A DNA stretch of 64,000 nt from NCBI RefSeq assembly GCF_032854445.1, contig NC_088295.1:87257836-87321835 (forward strand). Reading direction: 5' to 3'. Below, piece by piece: positions 51,901-61,900 of the stretch (positions within the stretch are counted from its first letter, which is position 1; each line of letters opens with the position of its first letter). Both the position numbers and the translations under genes were made by a program. Source of the DNA: Liolophura sinensis (Eukaryota > Mollusca > Polyplacophora > Chitonida > Chitonidae). A model generated the notes under the pieces. The model did not search any database, was not told the DNA's origin, and was given only the letters and a program-made list of their open reading frames with translations.

Positions 51901-54900
51901 TAACAGGAGTGTGTGTAGTCCATCGTGTCAAGTACACATCTTGATACTGAGCAAACCATATTTTGGAAGTCTTTTTAAAACAAGTAGTGAAATGTGTAAA
52001 GATTTAAAGTGGAAGTAGCTAGTTAACATTATGGTTGATGTATACATGTAGGTTATTGCAACACAATTATCAAGATCAGATTCACATAGATGGCAGTTTC
52101 TGGTTTGTGTTTATGTTCTGTCAGTTGTAGGATTGCACAGTTTAATGTGTATGTGCAGTTATTTCACCCGTACAATAGCCAGTGGTTACCCTAATCCTGT
52201 CAACCTTTTCACATGGTTACAAGGTGACCTTGTAATTATTGCATAATTCAAGCAAATTATGATGGCTTTATTCTGTGTAGACTGATAAAATTAGACTTTT
52301 TGTAAAGCCATGAAATTGGCTAGTCCAACCATTGTAGTTTTGTCTCCAAAATTCAAATGAAAACCATGCACTGAAATTGGTCTTTGATATGGGAGAAGGT
52401 TGAGGAATTAGGGTATAAACAAAGTACTCTGTAGTCCTAGATGTCTTCAACTGTAGAATAAATGTACATGAATTTAGAAGTAGGATTAGAATCTTTTGTC
52501 ACTCATGCGAACTCTGTTCTGTTGACATTGACCATGAGAGTTTTTTTTTTAACTAAGTAATACATAATCTACTGTTGTGACTATAGCCATCCACACTCCT
52601 CTATCTAATACTGCTGTGTCCAGCTCATCCAAGCAGCCTTCTGATGTTAAAATGTTTTGATCTGTTTATTTTGTGATGACTTCAGGAAAATTTTAAGGTG
52701 TAGCAAATAAAAATATTTGTGCACATTTTTACAGAGTTAATGACTGAAACATTAAGATAGATGTTTAAAATTATTGTTAAAATGAGTTTGCGATGAGCTC
52801 TCTAACATTATGCTTTCTCCTCTGCTCTATCTACTAACTGCTCAAGCTGGCTGAGCACAGTTTATTCAACATGTATATTTATCTTAACTGTAAGACTGTA
52901 CATTAAGAAGTTTTATTGACTGATACAAAGTATGAAGGCATTCCAGATTAGTGCTTAATTTAGAAATTGTACTCCATATTAAAGTTATTTTCCATTTGAT
53001 TACATCTATGTGTTGGCACATTTTGAATGCTCACCCTCATATAAATATTGTGATTTTGTGTATTTTGTGATGGGTCGCACACATATTTCAGAAATTTGAA
53101 TTTGTTTCCCCACCAAAAGTAAATGCTGTTGTGTTTGGTAAGTACATGAATAATTTGTTCACTAAGATGTCATCAAAAATTAAGCTGCTGATTTAAATAA
53201 TGAAAGTCACATGATAAAAGAATGTATAGAGTATTTTGTTTTATTAAGTTGTGAGTACAAGACTTACATGTAATTGAAGTAAAGTGATTGTTTTGTACCT
53301 ACAATTTGCAGCATTCCATGCAAAAATCACAGTATTATTGGATATCACCTTTTATTGTGTGTTTGCCAAGTACCTTAAATATTTGCTTATTTTCCTGTTT
53401 TACTAGGTAATGAATCATCACTGGGTGGAAGGCAATTGTCCAGGAAAATGTGATAAGTGTCGCAAATCAATTAAAACATATAATGGAGTTACAGGCCTGC
53501 ACTGCAGATGGTGTCATGTTACAGTGAGTTGTCCCCCTTACTTCTGTGACTAAGAGTAATTGCCCTTGATGTGTTCGTGTTTCTTCAACTTATGCAATGG
53601 CTTTGACATTTATTTGCTGGTAAAATGTACAGTAGGTGGGTATTTGTAGTGCCAAATTCAGCAATCCATTAACAGTAGGTGGGTATTTGTAGTGCCAAAT
53701 TCAGCAATCCATTAACAGCAGGTGGGTATTTGTAGTGCCAAATTCAGCAATCCACTGACAGTAGGTGGGTATTTGTAGTGCCAAATTCAGGAATCCATTA
53801 ACTGTAGGTGGGTATTTGTAGTGCCAAGTTCAGGAATCCATTAACAGTAGGTTGGTATTTGTAGTGCCAAATTCAGGAATCCATTAACAGTAGGTGGGTA
53901 TTTGTAGTGCCAAATTCAGGAATCCATTAACGGTAGGTGGGTATTTGTAGTGCCAAATTCAGGAATCCATTAACAGTAAGTGGGTATTTGTAGTGCCAGA
54001 TACAGCAATCCATTGACAGTAGGTGGGTATATGTAGTGCCGAATTCAGCAATCCATTGACAGTAGGTGGTATTTGTAGTGCCAAATTCAGGAATCCATTA
54101 ACGGTAGGTGGGTATATGTAGTGCCGAATTCAGGAATCCATTAACAGTAGGTAGGTATTTGTAGTGCCAGTTTCAGGAATCCATGACCCAACAATGTGGT
54201 TAGTGTGGTTTTGCATCAGGTTTCCGAGTGGCACATGAAGGTGTTCAGTTAAATTAATCTATTACACATTCATTAGCACCTCTGAACATTAAGAAATACA
54301 ATTCTGATATTCATGATGGCAAGATTTCTTTATGTATAAGAACTTAGGACATCTGACATTTGTGCTTTGATCTAGCAGTTAGATTTAAAAAATAACAACC
54401 TGCAGATGTTTGTGGGTTTCCCCCAGGCTCTGCACAGTTTTCTCCCACCATAATGTTGGCTGCCATCATATAAATGAATTTATTTTAATATGGTGTCAAA
54501 CACAAACATAAAGAATTTAATCCTCACCAAGTGAAATATTGTCTTACTTTTGGTCCCGTGTACTGTTACATAAAGGAACAATGGCATGAGCTAATTATCA
54601 TGAAATGTGGCCCTGACAAGATATGACCAACAAACAGCTTTTTCCCATAGTAAGTGGCTATGCATTTTCTGCAGATTAAATTGGTCTCTCTTGGTACTAA
54701 ATAGAAACTTAAGTATTTGTTGTAAGTGGGTTTCCATGTTTGTTTAATTCCCCAGTTACACAATAAGTGTGCCTCACAGGTGAAGCCAGAATGTGACCTG
54801 GGTGAGTTCCGGGACCACATCCTGCCCCCTACAGCCATCTGCCCTGCCGTACTGGTGAGTCTTACCTCTTCACCTTCATTTTGTACCCCTATGCATTCCT

Positions 54901-55856
54901 ACCCTTACCTCTGTGTCTTGGGGTGTTCACCACTGTGAATACAGTACTGAACACAAGAGCCCTAAAGAGAACAACCAGTCCCATGTGGGTAGATACTAAT
55001 GGTTGGGAAGACACTTTTATCCACAAATTTGTAAACTTCAGCTAATAAGCTCAGGTTGTCTCCACGTTATGGATAAAATCCCAGTATGATCTCCCATTGA
55101 AAATGTAAAAGATTTAAATTAAAAGTGCTTATTTTTTTACAAAAACTTTTTGGGATTTATTACAAGAGTACCAACATTATTAAACTATTTGAACTATTGG
55201 AGTGTGGATTGGAGAAAAGAAATACCAAGAGTGAAAATGTTTTCCAAGATGTTTTTTCCCCCCTTTTCTCCCCAGTTGAGAAGGCTTTGTTGCCAAGATG
55301 CTATTTACATGAACATCAATTGACTTTCATTCTAAACATAAAACATACACATTTTTTAATAGCTTGTTAGTAGCTGAAAATCTATGTGAGAGAGTTTGTC
55401 AATTACTGGTCAAAAGCTTTTTCTGGGCACTCAGCTTCTCTGCCCTATCATATCAGGTAAAATATTCTTAAACACAGAGGTAAACATCATTGAATTGATG
55501 TCTTTTTGGTCAAGTTTATTCTAGTCATAGAATAATTTATTAGCTCTATGTTCCTCTTATTTCATGATTGTATGCAAGTGTATGCTTTCTCATAGTCTCT
55601 TTAATATACATGAACAATATTTCTCATTTCCTGAGCAATAAGCTTATATGAGAAAGTTTTTCTCCAGCCCTAGGTGGGAAGGTCTGCCAGCAACCTGCGG
55701 ATTGGTCTCTGCCCAATTTCCTCCCTCCGTAATGCTGGCTGCCGTTGTATAAGTGACATATTCTTGAGTATGGCCTAAAACACCAATGAAATAAATAAAT
55801 ATATATAAGAGAAAGAATGGTGTTCACTTAATTGCTCATGTCTGGTTTCATTTTAT

Positions 55857-55910
<54 letters not shown>

Positions 55911-58900
55911 CCTATATACACTTTGTATGCAAATACTTAGTATTCTATGGACAACTTCTGCAATATTGACATGCAAACTTATTTATTTATACTACATATT
56001 TTTTACATACATTTGTGTTATTTGCGCATAAACATAAATATGAATGTCATTAGTTTCCGCTATTCTTGTGAAAGAGGTTTTTATTGATTTTAATTCTTAT
56101 TTTCAATGTTTTCTGACTTTGGAAAAGTCATTTGGCCAAGGAGAAACAGTAAGGGTCTTCCTGTGACTATCTGTAGACACCAGCTTGCCGTACTCTTCTC
56201 CATCTTGTAATTGATGTCTAGGTTACCATGGTAACCGGCTTTGTGTAGTCTGTACGCCCAGTCCTCACATCTCAATCAATAACCAACTGTGTTGCACTGT
56301 GTCGGCCTGTGAAGAAAGCGCTGCGAAGAAATAGTATATGACAACCTGTGGTAACAACACGCCCCTAAACAACCCTGTACTCCCTCACTCTAGCTGTTGT
56401 CTGTCTGCCCAGTATTGTAACCATCATCTGCGTTCATAGCACCGCTACTTTTTACACCTGACAAAGAGGGAGAACTGTCCAGGCATCTAGTTCATCTTTT
56501 AATGCACGTCAGAGCTTGTCCTGGATAGCTTGCTGACTAGCAGCTGAGGTGGATGAGTGGGTGTATGTATTGATGAATGGTTAAGATTCACAGAATTGAT
56601 CTGTGGATATTTTTGGCACGCACAATATTTTCAGAACTCAGTAACACTGATCCTGTGAATATTTCCTTTCGCAGTTGTTCTTCAAGTAAGCACTGAAAGA
56701 ATGGCTGTCATAAGTATGCAGTACAAGCGAAGCTGACAATTCTCTATATACAAGCTAATAGTTCACCACAAACAAAATCAGCAGCAGGACAGTGATTGCA
56801 AGGTTTGTGGTGGACATAAAGAATGTCCCAATTATTACCATATCACTGGGCCAACTCTAAATTCTGTAGAGACAAAGGCCAAAGGAATGATAATATTCCA
56901 CTATACACATTCACCAAGAAATAAGTTTATAGAAGCTGGTCACAAGTGTATTGGCAGTGAGCTAACGGTGAGCTAATGACATGCAGCTGAGAATCTTTAG
57001 CCTGATTTGTACTGTGTGAACTAATTTCAGATCTGTAGTAGCCACTGACTGTACAGACTTGTCAATAGATCTGAAGAGATTTCACCTCCTAAAATATAGG
57101 AGCAAGGATTTGGTTGGTGGAACAGCAAAAGGCCTTTCTTCAGATCTAGTCTGTATGAGAAACAACTACACTACTACATGTAAATGGAGGTCTGTTGTAC
57201 AGAAAATAAAAATGGATATGTAAAGCGGTTTCACTCCCTCTAGTGTATGAATGTGTGCATGTGTTTTATATGGCATATGGATATGTTCCTGTGTTCTACA
57301 CTCACTGGAGTATGGATGTGTTTCTGTGTTCTAAATTCAAGAGCGTATGGATGTGTTTCTGTGTTCTACACTCAGTAGCGTATGGATGTGTTTCTGTGTT
57401 TTACACTCACTAGCGTATGGATGTGTTTCTGTGTTCTACACACACTAGTGTATGGATGTGTTTCTGTGTTTTACACTCACTAGCATATGGATGTGTTTCT
57501 GTGTTCTACACTCACTAGCGTATGGATATGTTCCTGTGTTCTACACTCACTGGAGTATGGATGTGTTTCTGTGTTCTACACTCAGTAGCGTATGGATGTG
57601 TTTCTGTGTTTTACACTCACTAGCGTATGGATGTGTTTCTGTGTTCTACACTCACTAGCGTATGGATGTGTTTCTGTGTTCTACACTCACTAGTGTATGG
57701 ATGTGTTTCTGTGTTCTACACTCACTAGTGTATGGATGTGTTTCTGTGTTCCACACTCACTAATGTATGGATGTGTTTCTGTGTTTTACACTCACTAGCG
57801 TATGGATGTGTTTCTGTGTTCTACACTCACTAGTGTATGGATGTGTAAGCGCTACATAGTATAAGCACACTATTGCCACCTTAGTCTCATACAGACCAGC
57901 ACACTTTTCCTGAAGATATTCTGAAGCGTAATCTGTTAAAATTTTTGTAGTAAAGATTATCATATTTATTGGTTTGTGGAGTAGGTCTAAGTAAATTTTG
58001 ACAAATGTTTTTGAAAACCGAATAAATTTTTATACATTGATGGTGTCTTGATTCTGGATCTGTAATGTTTAGTTGACCAGATGAAGTGGTATTTTCTTCA
58101 TAGGCTGGAAATCTTCCTACATGTACAACACTGGGAATGGCCTTTGAAATAAGTAAATGTTTCATTTTATGAAACTTTTCAGTGACACCTACCCGAAGTG
58201 ACATGCAGGGAAAGATTTTAAAATTCTGTCTTTTCAGTAACAAAGATAGCCTGATTTGTGGGGCTATCCTTTCATTACATGATCCAAGAACTCGAGCCTT
58301 TTATTGTCTGACCTGGATCTTATGATGTTTTGAAAGTTTACAGTTTTAATCCTGGATCCTTTGAATGTGTCCCTCTTCAGTAAAGCACATTGATGGGTTA
58401 CTCATTTAGTTCATCTGTTCTATTTCATGTTAAAAAAAAAATGACCTCTTTTAGAAATTGCCCGTTTACACATTAAGGCAAAGTTTTAGTCATGTATGTG
58501 TTCACAAGACAAAGAAAGTCTCGTCACAGTCATATTAAGGACCTACATGTGCCAATTTCCTTCCCAGAATTCTTTACCTTTACTGCCAAGGTGTGGTGTA
58601 AATGTATCTCTTTGTACATGTAATATTAGCACTTACTTAACCTTGTTGGGTGGTATGGAATGTCAGTCAGACGTAAATAATTTACACCTTTCTCTCATTT
58701 TTACCAACTTCTACTGTAGAGCTTTATGATGACCTTTAACAGGAGTTTAGGTCAGTTTAAATAGATTCATATTCTGATCAATTCTGCATGTACATAAATG
58801 GCATTACCTGACCGCTAGAAGTATAAAGAGCTGTGAAAGACTGAGTTTTAAAGTTTGGTGAAATGTCCTTACTCTGTAACTTGTACCAGATTTTAGAGAA

Positions 58901-61900
58901 CTGGGGTCTGTTTTACAAAGCAGTCATAACAGTTGCCAGGCATAATGCCCATGATATATGTTTATGTACATTACCACAGTAAATGTAGCGGTACTTGGTT
59001 TGGTGTTAAGGCGGCTTTGGGAGCGGGCCCTGGATTAGTGTGCGCTAGTAGTGCATCTCATGTGTAATGCTTAAAAGATTTCATCATATAAGGATTTGGT
59101 CTTAGATCTCCTGTCCAGCACTCTAGCAACTCAGCTAAACAGAACATCTGATTTCAAAACCCTGTGTCACCCGTAGAGGAAATCCTTAAATCCTACACCA
59201 CCCTAACCACTCTATTTAGTAGAAAAGCACAAATGATATTTTAAAGGATACATGAAAAGGAACTATAAAATAAAGGTAATGTTTCTGTGCCAAATGAAAT
59301 TTAGGCCCCCGAAAGTTTTGTTTAAAAAATTTCATTTTGGGGGGTATTTTTTATACCTGTTAATTACCCCTCTATTTTATGCATATTTTCCATCAACACA
59401 CCCTCTGCCCGCCCCCATTCGTTCTGTTCCCCTCACCCCACCTCCCATTACCCCAGACCTGTTCAGTCTGTCCCCCTTAGTGTTCTTTTTAAACAGGGAT
59501 CATTGTTGACGTCATGGCTGCAAGCCTTTAAATTTCTGAACTGATCGCTAGGGCCTTAAGAAAACTTTGAAGCCAATTTTAATTCCCAAAGTGAAAGTTG
59601 AAAATTTTGTGTGTACTGTTATTACACATGTTAATCTGCACATTAACAAAGAAAAACAAAGTTTCTCATGTATCCTTTAACTGATGAATACATGTATATG
59701 TATACAGGTGCATATGTGTAAGTAGTACATGTGCCATATATGGTGTCTCAGTATTCAGAGATAGATATAAATTCCACTCTGATGTCTCACCAGAGAGGCC
59801 TTTGTAAAGGTTTCATTGTAAGCTTAGTTATCTTTTAGATATGAAGATTTTACACTAGATATTATAGGGAATATAGTGGAACGCACTTCACTCACTGTTT
59901 AATACTACGACTGCTATAGTGTCCAGTAGGCTGATTGCACAATTATAGATCTTACCAGTCAGCTGGAATAACATCACATAGATTACTCCTGTTCATTTTA
60001 ATGCCATTGCGTTTTCGGCAAAATTGGAAATGGTACCAGCATTTGTCTGTTTGTAAAAGTGCTAAGATGACTCAAATTATGGTTTGTATTTTTTTTGTTT
60101 TTCAGGAGCGGCAGCGCACAGTTGGTGAAAAGGGAAAAAATGAGAAAAGAGGTTTGACAAGAAATGATTCAACTAATTTTGACAGCCAAATGGTAAATGT
60201 AATTGACCTCCAAGATTTTTTATCTTTTCTGTGTGATGACATGTATGTCTGTGAGATATGTCCCCTGATCTGTGTGACGACATTTATGTTTGTGAGTTAT
60301 GTCCCCTGATCTGTGTGAGGACATGTATGTTTGTGAGTATGTCCCCTGATCTGTGTGACAACATGTATGTTTGTGAGTTATGTCCCATGATCTGTGTGAC
60401 GACATGTATGTCCATGAGGTATGTCCCCTGATCTGTGTGACGACATGTATGTCTGTGAGATATGTCCCCTGATCTGTGTGACGACATGTATGTCTCTGAG
60501 ATATGTCCCCTGATCTGTGTGAGGACATGTATGTTTGTGAGTATGTCCCCTGATCTGTGTGACGACATGTATGTTTGTGAGTATGTCCCCTGATCTGTGT
60601 GAGGACATCTATGTCCATGAGGTATGTCACGTGATCTGTGTGACGACATGTATGTCTGTGAGTTATGTCCCCTGATCTGTGTGAGGACATGTATGTCTGT
60701 GAGATATATCCCGTGATGTGTGTGACGACATGTATGTATGTCCCCTGATCTGTGTGAGGACATATATGTTTGTGAGTTATGTCCACTTATCTGTGTGAGG
60801 ACATGTTTGTGTGTGAGTTATGTCCCTATCTGTGTGACGACGTATGTCCATGAGGTATGTCCCCTGATCTGTGTGACGACGTATGTCCATGAGGTATGTC
60901 CCCTGATCTGTGTGACGACATATGTCCATGAGGTATGTCCCCTGATCTGTGTGACGACATGTATGTCCATGAGGTATGTCCCCTGATCTGTGTGAGGACA
61001 TGTATGTCTGTGAGATATGTCCCCTGATCTGTGTGAGGACATGTATGTTTGTGAGTTATATCCCGTGATGTGTGTGACGACATGTATGTATGTCCCCTGA
61101 TCTGTGTGAGGACATATATGTTTGTGAGTTATGTCCACTTATCTGTGTGAGGACATGTTTGTGTGTGAGTTATGTCCCTATCTGTGTGACGACATGTATG
61201 TCCATGAGGTATGTCCCCTGATCTGTGTGAGGACATGTATGTCCATGAGGTATGTCCCCTGATCTGTGTGACGACATGTATGTCCATGAGGTATGTCCCC
61301 TGATCTGTGTGAGGACATGTATGTCCTTGAGGTATGTCACATGATCTGTGTGACGACATGTATGTCCATGAGGTATGTCGCCTGATCTGTGTGACGACAT
61401 GTATGTCCATGAGGTATGTCCTGTGATCTGTGTGACGACATGTATGTCCATGAGGTATGTCCTCTGATCTGTGTGACGACATGTATGTCCATGAGGTACG
61501 TCCCCTAATCTGTGTGAGGACATGTATGTCCATGAGGTATGTCCCCTGATCTGTGTGACGACATGTATGTCCTTGAGGTATGTCACGTGATCTGTGTGAC
61601 GACATGTATGTCCATGAGGTATGTCCCCTGATCTGTGTGACGACATGTATGTCCATGAGGTATGTCCCCTGATCTGTGTGACGACATGTATGTCCATGAG
61701 GTATGTCCTGTGATCTGTGTGAGGACATGTATGTCCATGAGGTATGTCGCCTGATCTGTGTGATGACATGTATGTCCTTGAGGTATGTCCCCTGATCTGT
61801 GTGACGACATGTATGTCCATGAGGTATGTCCCCTGATCTGTGTGACGACATGTATGTCCATGAGGTATGTCACGTGATCTGTGTGAGGACATGTATGTCC

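Larger units (their letters stand above)
51242..53406 (+). other. DGK intron 10
   Basis: 2.2 kb without minisatellites. Holds a SINE fragment at 51500-51560 and a possible in-phase cassette exon at 51732-51809. The rest is AT-rich unique sequence. Confidence 0.65.
54855..60105 (+). other. DGK intron 12
   Basis: 5.25 kb, the longest complete intron. Holds a SINE at 55663-55806, a (ta)n tract, a unique complex block at 56100-57050 with an RFX-like palindrome, and a 35-bp minisatellite. A C-rich stretch at 59395-59475 and many short open frames carry no coding signal. Confidence 0.65.

Noticed and set aside
53092-53137. Exon-like segment between atatttcag and gtaagt in intron 10
   Set aside because: 46 nt would break the phase 0 join between exons 10 and 11 and the peptide is not conserved.
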